Shown: piece by piece, positions 8,380 through 17,436 of the stretch
How positions within the stretch are numbered: the first letter of the stretch is position 1
Layout of the letters: every line of letters begins with the position of its first letter
From: CAYMPH01 sp964529415
GTDB lineage: Bacteria > Spirochaetota > UBA4802 > UBA5550
DNA length: 64,000 nt
Direction of reading: 5' to 3'
NCBI GenBank assembly: GCA_964529415.1
Contig: CAZGWD010000001.1
Location: forward strand, 248,001 to 312,000
Made by a program: the position numbers and the translations under genes
The notes under the pieces: generated by a model
What the model was told of the DNA's origin: nothing
What the model saw: only the letters and a program-made list of their open reading frames with translations
Database searches by the model: none

Positions 8380-11300
8380 ATGAGCACAGATAAAAAAATC
8401 ATTCTTTATGTTGAAGACGAAACCATTGTTGCTTTAGCTGGAGAAAAGACACTCGAACAATTTGGTTATAAGGTTATCAAAGCTGATTCTGGAAAACAGG
8501 CTATTGATATTGCATGCAGTAATAATACAGTAAATCTTATCCTTATGGACATTAATCTCGGTAAAGGGATTGATGGAATTGAAGCAGCCAGCAGAATTTT
8601 AGAACAGAAGAATATCCCAATTGTATTTCTTACCTCTCATACAGAAAAAAAATATGTAGATAAATTAAAAAAGATTACACCATACGGGTTTGTTATAAAA
8701 AATACCGGTGATAATATTCTACAGTTAACCATTGAAATGGCTTTTGAACTTTTTGAAGCTCATAATAAAATACAGAAAAATGATGAATTTAACAGACTTA
8801 TTGTTGAAACAGCAAATGAAGGTATTTTATCAATAGATGAAAATGCTACAATTTCTTATGTGAATAAAAAAATGGCAGATATGCTTGGATATTCAGTAAA
8901 TGAAATTACAGGCAAGCCATTTACTAATTTTATGATGAAAGAAGATGTACCTGATCATAATAAAATGATATCTGAACGCAAACAAGGTAAAACGGGTTTT
9001 TATGAAAGACGCTTTATCCGGAAAGACAAATCTGTATTATGGATGAAAATATCATCAACTCCAATATTGAATTCAAAAGGTTTATTTGAAGGATCTTTTG
9101 GAATGTTTACTGATATTTCAGCTCAAAAAAAAGCTGAAGAAAATTTAAAGGAGAGTGAACTGCGGTATAAACTGGTTTCAGAGCTTGCATCAGACTATTT
9201 TTTTGAATTTAATATTTCAAAGGATAAAAAAATTTCCTTGGAATATATTTCAGATACTTTTTATACTATAACCGGATTCTCAAGAGAAGACAAAATAACG
9301 GTTGAATCGCTAATTTCCATGTTTCATGATGAAGACCGTAGCAGAGTAGTGGGAGCATTATATTCCTTAATTGACATTAATCAAACCAGAGAGGTGGAAT
9401 GCAGAGCATTCAGAAATGAAAAAAATTTCAGATGGATTAAAATCATAGCAAAATCAATCTGGGATGTGCAGGAAAAGAGAGCAATTGCTGTTTTTGGTGT
9501 GGTTAAAGATATTAATGCAAGCAAGATAGCTGAAAATGCACTCAAAAGCAGTGAAGAAAGATTCAAATCCCTTATTGATCTTGCACCTGACGCCATTCTC
9601 ATAGGAGATATGAACGGCATAATTATTGAGCCGAATTTATACTCGAGCACACTTACAGGATTTGACCGGTCGGAAATGATTGGCAAAAACATGACCTTCC
9701 TTTTTTCTAAAGAAGAAAGAAAACGGGCACCATTTCGATTTGATCTTCTTAATCAGGGTTTGACTGTTCATACTGAAAGGTTTCTTACATGCAAAGGCGG
9801 TAATGAAATTCCGGTTGAAATGACCACAAAAATGATGCCTGATAATACATTTCAGTCATTTATTCGTGACATAACCGAGCGGAAGCACGCAGAAATGGAT
9901 CTCAGGGAAAGTGAAGCGCGTGCCAGATTATATATTGAAAATGCGCCTTATGGCGTTTTCATTGTAAATGAAACGGGGCAATTTTTAAAAGTTAATCTGG
10001 CAGCAAGCAAAATTTCAGGTTATACTGCAGATGAACTTTTAAATATGAGTATTCCGGATTTGTTATTATCCGGATCACAAAAAGCAGAAAAAAAATATTT
10101 TAATCAGCTTAAAGATGCAGGCCAGGCAAGCGGGGAATTTGCTTGCAGAAACAAGCAGGGTTCAACAAAATTCTGGTCAGTTGATACTGTAAAACTATCT
10201 CCCTCAAGATTTATCGGTTTTGTAATGGATATTACTGAACGAAAGAAGGCTGAGGTTGCATTGCGGGAAAGTGAGGATAGATATCGAATGATATCATCAC
10301 TAACAACGGATTATTTCTTCCAGATTAATATAGGTGAAAACGGCAGCATAACTTTGGATATGCTCTCAGACAATTTTCCAAAAATAACAGGACGAACGCA
10401 GAGTGATGTTGTAACTCCGGATCTATGGGATAAAATAATTCATCCGGATGATATTGCAAAATTAAAAGAGCTAATGTATACAGTTATTACTGAAGGAAAT
10501 GATGCCGTACTTGAATGCAGATCATTTCTGCAAAGCGGTAAACAGCGATGGATTCAAGTTGTTGCTCACGCTGTTAAATCTTCAGAAAAAGGAAAAACTA
10601 TTGCAATAATTGGCGGTGTCAAAGACATAACAGAGCGGAAAAATTCAGAAAATGAAATTATTGAAAAAAATAAGAATCTGGCATCGATGAATGAAGAACT
10701 TGAATCAACAAACGAAGAACTGGCTGCAACAAATGAAGAATTGACATCAATTAATGAAGAGTTTGAATCTTCAAATGAAGAACTTATTGCAACAAATATG
10801 GAATTGGAAAAAGCAACATATGAGTTAAAGAAAAGCAAAGAAACTGCAGAGAGTTACCTGAATGTAGCTGCAGAAATAATTTTATCGCTTGATATAAATG
10901 GCGATATCACTCTACTTAATGAAAGCGGTCATAAACTGCTTGAGTATGAAAAAGGTGAATTGATAGGGAAAAACTGGTTTAGAACCTGTCTGCAGGATGA
11001 AATGCAGCAAGAAATATTTGGTATTTTTAAAAAAATGATAAATGAAGAAGTCGGCATTGTTTCATCTTATGAAAATGGTGTTTTAACAAAGAAAGGGAAT
11101 TTGAAAATAATTTTATGGCATAATACTGTATTAAAAGATGAAAAAGGCAGAATCACCGGTACATTAAGCTCAGGCGAAGATATTACTGAAAAACAGAATC
11201 TTCTTGAAACAGCTCAGAAACATCATAAAATTGAATCTCTTGGCGTTATGGCTGGCGGAATTGCCCATGATTTTAATAATCTTCTTGGCGGCATTTACGG

Positions 11301-12336
11301 TTATATAGATCTTGCAAGATCTTCTGCAAAGGATTCTGAAACAAAAGAATATCTAGATAGCACACTAAATACAATGAATAGAGCGCGCGGATTAACACAG
11401 CAGCTTTTAACTTTTTCAAAGGGTGGAGCGCCTGTTCGTAAAATTGAACCTCTTATTCCATTTATACAGGAAACAGTACAGTTTGCTTTAAGCGGATCAA
11501 ATGTTTTGTGCAATTTTGACTTACCGGAAAATCTCTGGCTTTGCAATTTCGACAGAAATCAGATCGGGCAGGTAATTGATAATCTTGTAATTAATGCGCT
11601 TCAGGCTATGCCAATGGGCGGAACAATAGAAGTCAAGGCAGAGAATGTATCATTTGAAAATAAAAAACATCCGATTCTATCTGATAATTATTATGTTAAA
11701 ATAACAGTAAAAGATTTCGGAATTGGCATACCGCCGGAAATTCTTAACAGAATTTTTGATCCTTTTTTTACAACAAAGGTAAAAGGGCATGGTCTTGGTC
11801 TTGCAACAAGTTATTCAATCATCAGCCGTCATGAAGGTATTATTGATGTAGAGTCTGAATCAGGGAAATGGAGCGCTTTTCATATCTATCTGCCTGCTGT
11901 AAAAGAAGAAGGCCATCAAAAAATTAAGAAAAAATCCAGCATTCAAAAAGGAAGCGGAACAATTATTGTAATGGATGATGAGGAATCAATCAGGGATGTT
12001 GTTGAATCAATGCTAAAGGCACTTGGGTATAGTGTAATTCTTACCAGGGATGGAAAAGAAGCAATTAATTTAATTAAAGAAGAATATAAAGCTAAACGCA
12101 AAATAACAGGAATAATTCTGGATTTAACAGTTCCTGGCGGTATGGGCGGTAAAGCTGCTATAACTGAAATACGAGAAATTGACAAAGAAGTACCTGTCTT
12201 TGTTTCAAGCGGTTATGCAGAAGATCCGATCATGTCATCACCGGGTGAATATGGTTTTACAGACAGTCTGTGCAAGCCATTTATGATTTCGGATTTGTCC
12301 GATTTGCTTGATAAATATTTGAATAAGAATGTATAA
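8380..12336 (+). CDS. REC-(PAS)n-HisKA-HATPase-REC hybrid histidine kinase
   Basis: 1318 residues, soluble. An N-terminal receiver (Asp57 in LILMDINLG) is followed by about five PAS domains, a NEEL-rich coiled coil (about 769-815), a sixth PAS domain, a HisKA domain with GGIAHDFNN (phospho-acceptor His963), an HATPase_c domain (NLVINALQAMPMGG; DFGIGIPPE; GHGLGLATS), and a C-terminal receiver (Asp1248 in ILDLTVPGG). A strong AAGGAG ribosome site fixes the ATG. There is no DNA-binding or enzymatic output domain, so the phosphate must pass to an unlinked regulator. The first receiver probably takes input from the HisKA_2 kinase encoded 76 bases upstream. It is a paralogue of the protein at 52483-49355. 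Confidence 0.92.
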   Translation: MSTDKKIILYVEDETIVALAGEKTLEQFGYKVIKADSGKQAIDIACSNNTVNLILMDINLGKGIDGIEAASRILEQKNIPIVFLTSHTEKKYVDKLKKITPYGFVIKNTGDNILQLTIEMAFELFEAHNKIQKNDEFNRLIVETANEGILSIDENATISYVNKKMADMLGYSVNEITGKPFTNFMMKEDVPDHNKMISERKQGKTGFYERRFIRKDKSVLWMKISSTPILNSKGLFEGSFGMFTDISAQKKAEENLKESELRYKLVSELASDYFFEFNISKDKKISLEYISDTFYTITGFSREDKITVESLISMFHDEDRSRVVGALYSLIDINQTREVECRAFRNEKNFRWIKIIAKSIWDVQEKRAIAVFGVVKDINASKIAENALKSSEERFKSLIDLAPDAILIGDMNGIIIEPNLYSSTLTGFDRSEMIGKNMTFLFSKEERKRAPFRFDLLNQGLTVHTERFLTCKGGNEIPVEMTTKMMPDNTFQSFIRDITERKHAEMDLRESEARARLYIENAPYGVFIVNETGQFLKVNLAASKISGYTADELLNMSIPDLLLSGSQKAEKKYFNQLKDAGQASGEFACRNKQGSTKFWSVDTVKLSPSRFIGFVMDITERKKAEVALRESEDRYRMISSLTTDYFFQINIGENGSITLDMLSDNFPKITGRTQSDVVTPDLWDKIIHPDDIAKLKELMYTVITEGNDAVLECRSFLQSGKQRWIQVVAHAVKSSEKGKTIAIIGGVKDITERKNSENEIIEKNKNLASMNEELESTNEELAATNEELTSINEEFESSNEELIATNMELEKATYELKKSKETAESYLNVAAEIILSLDINGDITLLNESGHKLLEYEKGELIGKNWFRTCLQDEMQQEIFGIFKKMINEEVGIVSSYENGVLTKKGNLKIILWHNTVLKDEKGRITGTLSSGEDITEKQNLLETAQKHHKIESLGVMAGGIAHDFNNLLGGIYGYIDLARSSAKDSETKEYLDSTLNTMNRARGLTQQLLTFSKGGAPVRKIEPLIPFIQETVQFALSGSNVLCNFDLPENLWLCNFDRNQIGQVIDNLVINALQAMPMGGTIEVKAENVSFENKKHPILSDNYYVKITVKDFGIGIPPEILNRIFDPFFTTKVKGHGLGLATSYSIISRHEGIIDVESESGKWSAFHIYLPAVKEEGHQKIKKKSSIQKGSGTIIVMDDEESIRDVVESMLKALGYSVILTRDGKEAINLIKEEYKAKRKITGIILDLTVPGGMGGKAAITEIREIDKEVPVFVSSGYAEDPIMSSPGEYGFTDSLCKPFMISDLSDLLDKYLNKNV
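10681..10815 (+). repeat. In-gene heptad repeat encoding a NEEL coiled coil
   Basis: Inside the hybrid kinase gene, the DNA repeats a roughly 21-base unit giving MNEELES-TNEELAA-TNEELTS-INEEFES-SNEELIA-TNMELEK. Each is a seven-residue turn with N-E-E-L/F at fixed positions, making a signal-transmitting coiled coil between PAS domains. Such linkers are known in PAS kinases. A shorter version occurs in the paralogue at 52483-49355. Confidence 0.75.
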
Positions 12337-12340
12337 AAAA

Positions 12341-12473
12341 ATAGAACGCGGATGACGCGGAAGATTATGATGATCGCGGATAGAAGCAAATATTAAGATT
12401 TTTTTAAAGCATATAAAAATTTCAGATATTAGTCATATTAAATCTTTTCCAATTCATATCATCCGCGTTCTAT
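12341..12473. repeat. Intergenic element with 15-base perfect inverted ends
   Basis: The arm ATAGAACGCGGATGA at 12341-12355 is exactly inverted as TCATCCGCGTTCTAT at 12459-12473. The left arm is followed by partial copies of GCGGAT (ATGACGCGGA, GATCGCGGATAG). The interior is AT-rich and codes for nothing. The element starts four bases after the hybrid kinase stop codon. Its G+C content is higher in the arms than in the surroundings. It looks like a small MITE/REP-type element and, if transcribed, its closing stem could end the upstream transcript. Confidence 0.7.
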
Positions 12474-12528
12474 AACTTTTCTGTTAGTCGGATTTTTTTA
12501 AAATAATTTACCGGAGATTGAAACACTC

Positions 12529-13233
12529 ATGGATTTAATTATAGATGGTATTACGCAAGCCTTTCGTCTTATAGTATCCCTTGATAAAGAAATAATTGAA
12601 ATTACTTTGCTTTCCCTGAAAATTTCAATGAGTGCTACATTCATCAGTCTTGTAATTGGAATTTCAGGGGGAACAGCACTTGCTCTGTCAAATTTCCCTG
12701 GGAAAAGATTCCTTGTGGTTCTTGTTAATACCGGAATGGGAATGCCTCCTGTTGTTGCAGGCCTTGCAGTAACAATAATTCTCTGGAGAAACGGCCCACT
12801 TGGTTTTTTTGAAATACTTTATACCCCGGCTGCTATGGTGATTGCGCAGTCTGTTATAGCTGCTCCAATCATTACAGGGATTTCTTTTGCAGCTGTTCAG
12901 AATATTCCGGAAAAAATGCGTCTTCAGATTCTCGCTCTCGGCGCAACAAAAGCCCAAATGGTCTGGATGCTTGTCAAGGAAGCGAGACTTCCAATGCTCG
13001 CAGGGGTTATGGCCGGGTTCGGTGGAGTAATTTCCGAGATTGGCGCATCAATCATGGTTGGCGGAAATATCAAGGGTTATACGAGGGTACTGACAACAGC
13101 AACTGTTATGGAAACTGGAAAAGGAAATTTTGACATTGCCATTGCTTTGAGTGTTATACTTCTGCTTCTTATTTTTGCAGTTAATTTTATTCTTACATCA
13201 ATTCAGCAGAAAGGCAAACGAAATGTCCGATAA
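12529..13233 (+). CDS. tupB: Tungstate-type ABC transporter permease (TupB)
   Basis: 234 residues with about five to six transmembrane helices. The binding-protein-dependent permease EAA loop is visible (LGATKAQMVWMLVKEARLPM...GG). The segment ISEIGASIMVGGNIKGYTRV is characteristic of TupB/WtpB-like oxyanion permeases, so tungstate, or less likely molybdate, is the expected substrate. It overlaps the ATPase gene by 11 bases, indicating translational coupling. No gene for the periplasmic TupA binding protein is seen beside it or elsewhere in the window. Confidence 0.85.
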   Translation: MDLIIDGITQAFRLIVSLDKEIIEITLLSLKISMSATFISLVIGISGGTALALSNFPGKRFLVVLVNTGMGMPPVVAGLAVTIILWRNGPLGFFEILYTPAAMVIAQSVIAAPIITGISFAAVQNIPEKMRLQILALGATKAQMVWMLVKEARLPMLAGVMAGFGGVISEIGASIMVGGNIKGYTRVLTTATVMETGKGNFDIAIALSVILLLLIFAVNFILTSIQQKGKRNVR

Positions 13234-14311
13234 ACAGAATTTTCTCCGTATTGAAAATGTTAAAGTATCAAGAAACGGGAAACTGGTTTTAAATATACCT
13301 GAATTCAAACTTGAGCAGGGTGAAATAATTTCCCTCATTGGCCCGAATGGCGCTGGAAAATCCACTCTGCTTCATTCAGTATTAATGCTTACAAAATTTG
13401 AAACCGGTAAAATTTTTTTTAACAATAAGCATGTTTCATCTTCCGGAGAAATACTGAATTTCAGAAGATCTGTTTCAATGGTATTGCAGGAGCCGCTTTT
13501 ATTTTCAGGAAGCGTTTTTTATAATGTAGCAACCGGTTTAAAATTCAGGGGAATGAACAGAGCAGATATAAAGCCGGTAGTGGAAAAGTATCTGGATATG
13601 TTTGGAATATCTCATCTCAGTAAAAGAAGCTCGAATGAAATTTCCGGAGGCGAGGCAAGAAGAGTGAGTTTAGCCCGGGCCTTTGCATTAAAGCCGGAAC
13701 TAATTCTGCTTGATGAACCATTCTCTGCGCTTGATGTGCCAATCAGGGAATCTTTGATTGATGATCTTGAAAAAGTTCTAAAAGATACAAAAACTTCCGC
13801 TTTAATCGCCACACACGACAGAAATGAAGCTATGAGGCTTTCAGATAAAATTTCAGTTATAAATAACGGTACAATCGAGCAGACTGCGTCACCGGAAATT
13901 TTAATGTCTTTTCCTGTGAATGAATTTGTGGCAAGCTTCGCAGGAACAGAAACTATTTTAACCGGTGATTTTGTTTCTGGTAAAAATGGTATAGTGAAGG
14001 TAAATGTGAATGGGAAAACCTTCGAAATACCCGGCTCTGTAAAAAGCGGAAGTGTAACTTTCTGCGTTCAGCCTGAAAATATAATTATATCAACAGGCAT
14101 AAAAGGCAAGTCGAGTGTGAGAAATAATTTTAAAGGCAAAATATATAAAATAATTCCTTCAGGATTTTTTTATAAAATTTATATAGACTGCGGTTTTAAT
14201 CTTATCAGTTATATCACAAAAGATTCTCTTAACAATATGAAAATCAAACAGGGAAGTAATGTTGTTGCCTCGATCAAGGCAACTTCAATTCATATTATTA
14301 AAACAGGATAG
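13223..14311 (+). CDS. tupC: Tungstate-type ABC transporter ATP-binding protein (TupC)
   Basis: The frame is open from 13151, but the ATG at 13223 gives the natural N-terminus MSDKQNFLRIENVKV, 362 residues. It carries Walker A GPNGAGKST, the Q loop, the ABC signature EISGGEARRVSLARA, Walker B LILLDEPFSALD and the H loop ATHD. About 120 residues after the nucleotide-binding domain form a TOBE-like C-terminal domain, as in molybdate and tungstate importers, that may bind the oxyanion and gate transport. Overlaps tupB by 11 bases and the convergent HAMP-protein gene by 27 bases at its 3' end. Confidence 0.88.
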   Translation: MSDKQNFLRIENVKVSRNGKLVLNIPEFKLEQGEIISLIGPNGAGKSTLLHSVLMLTKFETGKIFFNNKHVSSSGEILNFRRSVSMVLQEPLLFSGSVFYNVATGLKFRGMNRADIKPVVEKYLDMFGISHLSKRSSNEISGGEARRVSLARAFALKPELILLDEPFSALDVPIRESLIDDLEKVLKDTKTSALIATHDRNEAMRLSDKISVINNGTIEQTASPEILMSFPVNEFVASFAGTETILTGDFVSGKNGIVKVNVNGKTFEIPGSVKSGSVTFCVQPENIIISTGIKGKSSVRNNFKGKIYKIIPSGFFYKIYIDCGFNLISYITKDSLNNMKIKQGSNVVASIKATSIHIIKTG

Positions 14312-15121
14312 GATTTTATTTTTTTTATCACTTGTACGGGTTTTCTTTTTATTTTTTATTTGTATAGTTTTTCCGGGTAATACCAGTTCATCCAGCTGAT
14401 CTGCCATTGAATTAAAAGCATCAGCGAGCTCTCCAAATTCATCCTTAGATTTATAATTAAGCCTGGGATGATATTTATTTTTAGAAAATTTCTTTATGCT
14501 ATTTGTAAAATTTTCAATAGGATCAGCAATATAATTTGGAAAGTTAAAGATAAATGTGAAGGTCACGAGAAAAAATGTTGTGGCAATTATTGAAAGCCAT
14601 ATATAAAAAATATTAACTGAAGCGCTAACCTGTTCGTTTTTTCTCAGGATTGCCTGCATATTCAGCTGTGATATATTAAACAGATCAGATTTTATAGTAT
14701 TGTATACCGGACGTTGCTGCTTTGTATAAATTGCAATATTTCCTTTAGTCTGACTTTTAAATAATAATTTGTATCGATTGAATTTTTCGCGTAAAGAAGA
14801 TACGAGTTCTTTTTCTCCAGTTTCAGTAATATTGCCTTCCTCCTGCTTCAGTTCTTTTTCAAAAAGAATTAAATTCAATTGAATTATTTCAGGATTATTT
14901 TTTTTATCTGTATCTGATAATGACATCACGAACTGATCATTAACTTCATCGATTGAACGGAGCATTGCTTCTGTATATTGAATTGATGAAACATTGTCTT
15001 TTGTCATCATTTTAACGCGACTGGATAATGAATGGGTAAAATATGTACTGAAAATGCTGACAATAAGAAATTCTATAAACAGAAAGACGATACCAATATA
15101 TATTTTTGTTTTTATTTTCAT
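14285..15121 (-). CDS. Transmembrane HAMP sensor protein without output domain
   Basis: 278 residues. One N-terminal transmembrane helix (about 7-30), a helical periplasmic domain of about 150 residues of the four-helix-bundle kind, a second transmembrane helix (about 175-195) and a HAMP domain (NYIADPIENF...ELADAFNSMADQLDEL). After HAMP there are only about 30 basic residues and a stop; no kinase, methyl-accepting or cyclase domain follows. The layout up to HAMP resembles the N-terminus of KinB/NtrY-like kinases. The 3' end overlaps tupC by 27 bases, so the truncation may have arisen when the genes became adjacent. Its role could be as a partner of another sensor. Confidence 0.75.
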   Translation of the reverse strand: MKIKTKIYIGIVFLFIEFLIVSIFSTYFTHSLSSRVKMMTKDNVSSIQYTEAMLRSIDEVNDQFVMSLSDTDKKNNPEIIQLNLILFEKELKQEEGNITETGEKELVSSLREKFNRYKLLFKSQTKGNIAIYTKQQRPVYNTIKSDLFNISQLNMQAILRKNEQVSASVNIFYIWLSIIATTFFLVTFTFIFNFPNYIADPIENFTNSIKKFSKNKYHPRLNYKSKDEFGELADAFNSMADQLDELVLPGKTIQIKNKKKTRTSDKKNKILSCFNNMN

Positions 15122-15228
15122 ATTAACCTTCCGATAAAATTAGAATATTTTTTAAAAAATTCTTATTATAATCCGCTATTCATAATGACTGAATTGTCAA
15201 ATAAATATTCTTATAGAGAAAATGTTGA

Positions 15229-17199
15229 TTATAAATTCATTCTTATAGGCAGTATAACATGAGTCTTGCCTTTCCACTGAAGTCTTCTCTGTATTGCATA
15301 AGCTGTTTCATTGTGAAGCAATTTATGATAAAATGTTTCCCTTGAAAATGCAAGTTTTCCGGTAAAAATTGTTGAATTGTTATACTCTTTTGATGTTTCA
15401 AGGCACAAAGCAGTTGCAGTATCAACTACATCAGTGCCGGCTTCCATTCTATAATCAGCCGGGAAACCAAGACGTCTTGCAAGATCAACATATTTTTTCA
15501 GTGATTCTTCAACTGAATGTTTTAAGTGATCAAGGTTTTCCTCGCCTTTGAATAGGCCCTGGTCTACTACTGCTACAGAAATAAAAATATAGTTTTTATA
15601 TAAATTAGGAAACGATCTGTTAATTGATAAAAGCGTATGAACCCCAAATCCATTATATCCTCCTACAAGCTGAATTGCTGTCATATGTTCTTTATTCAAG
15701 GGGAGTTCATTTTTTTCACCTTTTGTTGGTACTTCAGATAAAAGTTCATCAAGTTTATGCATGTCACCCTGGATTTTTTTATAGTGATTACGGATCATAT
15801 AACATAGAAAAATTAAAACAGAAGTAATTACAAGTGTCAGCCATCCGCCTTCGGTAAATTTTTCAAACACAGTTATTGAAAGAATTGTAAGACATAAGAC
15901 CAGTCCTATAAAAAATATCATAAAATGGCTTTTCCATTTTGTTTTTTTATCTCTATGAGTAATATAATATTTACACATGGCAAATTCGGAAAGGGAAAAT
16001 GTTAAGAATACATTTATTGAATACATTATAACAAGAGAAGATATTGAGCCGTTTGTATAAAATAAAATTCCAAGCGCTGCCAATCCAATTAATATAACTC
16101 CATTTCTCATTGTTAGTCTTTCAGAGAAGGCTGAAAATCTGTGCGGCAGCCATGAGTCTACAGCCATATTAGCCATAACTCTTGGTGCATCAATAAAACC
16201 AGCCTGAGCTGCAACAAAAAGCAGCGCTCCTTCAGAGAGAATAGTTATCAGTGCAAGAAAATATCCGAATCTCCAGGAGCCGTAAAGTCCATCAGCAAGA
16301 ACTGCATTCAATGTTCTCCCGTCCACTGGCTTTATATTGATAAGTAGATAGCATAAAAACAAACCGGCAGAAGTGATAGCCAGAGATGAAGCCATATAAA
16401 GCATTGTTCTTTTCCCGGTTTTAACTTTAGGATCCCGCATAATCTGCAGTCCGTTTGAAACGGCTTCAATTCCGGTGTATGTTCCTCCGCCCATTGAATA
16501 AGCCTTTAGAAAAATCAGCGCAATTCCCATTTTCCCTATGCTTGAAAGATCTTTTTTAAAATTATCATCAACTCTGCTGATAACAGTTCCAACATCTGCA
16601 AGGTGGCTGAATATTCCATAGCCAAGCAATATTGCATGAGTGATTAGAAAAATTATGAAAATCGGAGCAAGGAATGTAATTGATTCCTTTATGCCGCGGA
16701 TATTTAGAATAATCATAAAAATAATTAAAATAGCTGCTGATATTATTTTATATTTATGATATTGCATCGGGAAAAAGCTGAATATTGCATCAACTGATGA
16801 TGCAATTGAAACAGTAATTGTGAGTATATAATCTATTATCAATGCACTTCCTGAAACAACACCTGCTTTTTCTCCAAGCATATGCGTTGCTACAATATAT
16901 CCTCCGCCTCCGTGAGGAAAGTGCTCAATTATTTTTGAATAAGAAAATGAAATAATAAATACTGTTATTGCAGTAGCTAATGCTAAAAATAAAGCAAGAT
17001 AAGGATGATTGCCAAGTGCTCTGAATGCTTCTTCAGGGCCGTAAGCTGATGAAGATAACCCGTCAGCGCCAAGACCAATCCAGGCAAAGAAAGGAATCAG
17101 GGCCAGCTTGTGAAAAATTCCAGGATCATTAATGTCACGCGGAGAACCAAAAATTTTTAAATGAAGTTGCAGAAGGAAAGATTTCTTTTTGTTTAACAT
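15229..17199 (-). CDS. kimA: KimA-like APC-family potassium transporter
   Basis: About 656 residues. Roughly 12 transmembrane helices occupy residues 30-460, with the APC opening GLGADGLSSSAYGPEEAF and the HGGGGYIVA segment. A cytoplasmic C-terminal domain of about 190 residues has a universal-stress-like pattern. The match is to KimA (B. subtilis YdaO)-type K+ importers. The open frame begins at a GTG (17205), but that codon overlaps the GGAG ribosome site; the ATG at 17199 with five-base spacing is the proper start. Upstream lies a c-di-AMP riboswitch, exactly the control known for kimA-type genes, which supports potassium rather than amino acids as the substrate. Confidence 0.88.
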   Translation of the reverse strand: MLNKKKSFLLQLHLKIFGSPRDINDPGIFHKLALIPFFAWIGLGADGLSSSAYGPEEAFRALGNHPYLALFLALATAITVFIISFSYSKIIEHFPHGGGGYIVATHMLGEKAGVVSGSALIIDYILTITVSIASSVDAIFSFFPMQYHKYKIISAAILIIFMIILNIRGIKESITFLAPIFIIFLITHAILLGYGIFSHLADVGTVISRVDDNFKKDLSSIGKMGIALIFLKAYSMGGGTYTGIEAVSNGLQIMRDPKVKTGKRTMLYMASSLAITSAGLFLCYLLINIKPVDGRTLNAVLADGLYGSWRFGYFLALITILSEGALLFVAAQAGFIDAPRVMANMAVDSWLPHRFSAFSERLTMRNGVILIGLAALGILFYTNGSISSLVIMYSINVFLTFSLSEFAMCKYYITHRDKKTKWKSHFMIFFIGLVLCLTILSITVFEKFTEGGWLTLVITSVLIFLCYMIRNHYKKIQGDMHKLDELLSEVPTKGEKNELPLNKEHMTAIQLVGGYNGFGVHTLLSINRSFPNLYKNYIFISVAVVDQGLFKGEENLDHLKHSVEESLKKYVDLARRLGFPADYRMEAGTDVVDTATALCLETSKEYNNSTIFTGKLAFSRETFYHKLLHNETAYAIQRRLQWKGKTHVILPIRMNL

Positions 17200-17204
17200 A
17201 TGCA

Positions 17205-17229
17205 CTCCTTTTTAATAAGAGCAAAGGAG
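17205..17229 (-). promoter_or_regulatory. Ribosome-site-sequestering hairpin of the riboswitch
   Basis: On the minus strand, CTCCTTT (17229-17223) can pair perfectly with AAAGGAG (17211-17205), the ribosome site of kimA, across an 11-base loop. This is a translational expression platform: with the stem closed the start at 17199 is hidden. No T-run follows, so termination is not the mechanism. Just upstream, AATGGC/GCCATT and GCCAT/ATGGC offer two mutually exclusive small stems that could link the aptamer state to this hairpin; that link is inference. Confidence 0.7.
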
Positions 17230-17261
17230 GATATATATAAGCCATATTAATGGCAGTTTTA

Positions 17262-17400
17262 TCGGCCATTGCCCTTCCAAATGCCTACGAGGTTAGCTGA
17301 CGGGCTCAGGTCTGGAAGTACCTTATCCATAAATGGAATTCGCCCCGAAAAGTGGGTCCCCCGCACTCATATGTTCATATGAATCTCGGCTACAATAATT
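17262..17400 (-). promoter_or_regulatory. c-di-AMP (ydaO/yuaA) riboswitch aptamer
   Basis: Reading the minus strand from about 17400: AGCCGAG near the 5' end, GGGGGACCC (17362-17354), a GGGGCGAAT box, then CCCGTCAGCTAACCTCGTAGGC spanning 17304-17283, followed by GGAAGGGC. These are the highly conserved ydaO-yuaA aptamer blocks in the right order and spacing. c-di-AMP binding normally turns such genes off. The leader begins right after a consensus promoter and ends in a hairpin that hides the kimA ribosome site. Confidence 0.93.
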
Positions 17401-17407
17401 ATTTGCA

Positions 17408-17436
17408 AATATAGTAAATTATGGTTGAAAAGTCAA
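17408..17436 (-). promoter_or_regulatory. Sigma-70-type promoter of the kimA riboswitch leader
   Basis: On the minus strand TTGACT (17436-17431), a 17-base spacer and TATATT (17413-17408). The predicted RNA start is near 17400, immediately before the first conserved riboswitch bases, which supports both calls. Confidence 0.75.

Noticed and set aside
13151..13222. Upstream extension of the TupC frame
   Set aside because: It would encode a hydrophobic leader overlapping tupB; the ATG at 13223 gives the normal family N-terminus.
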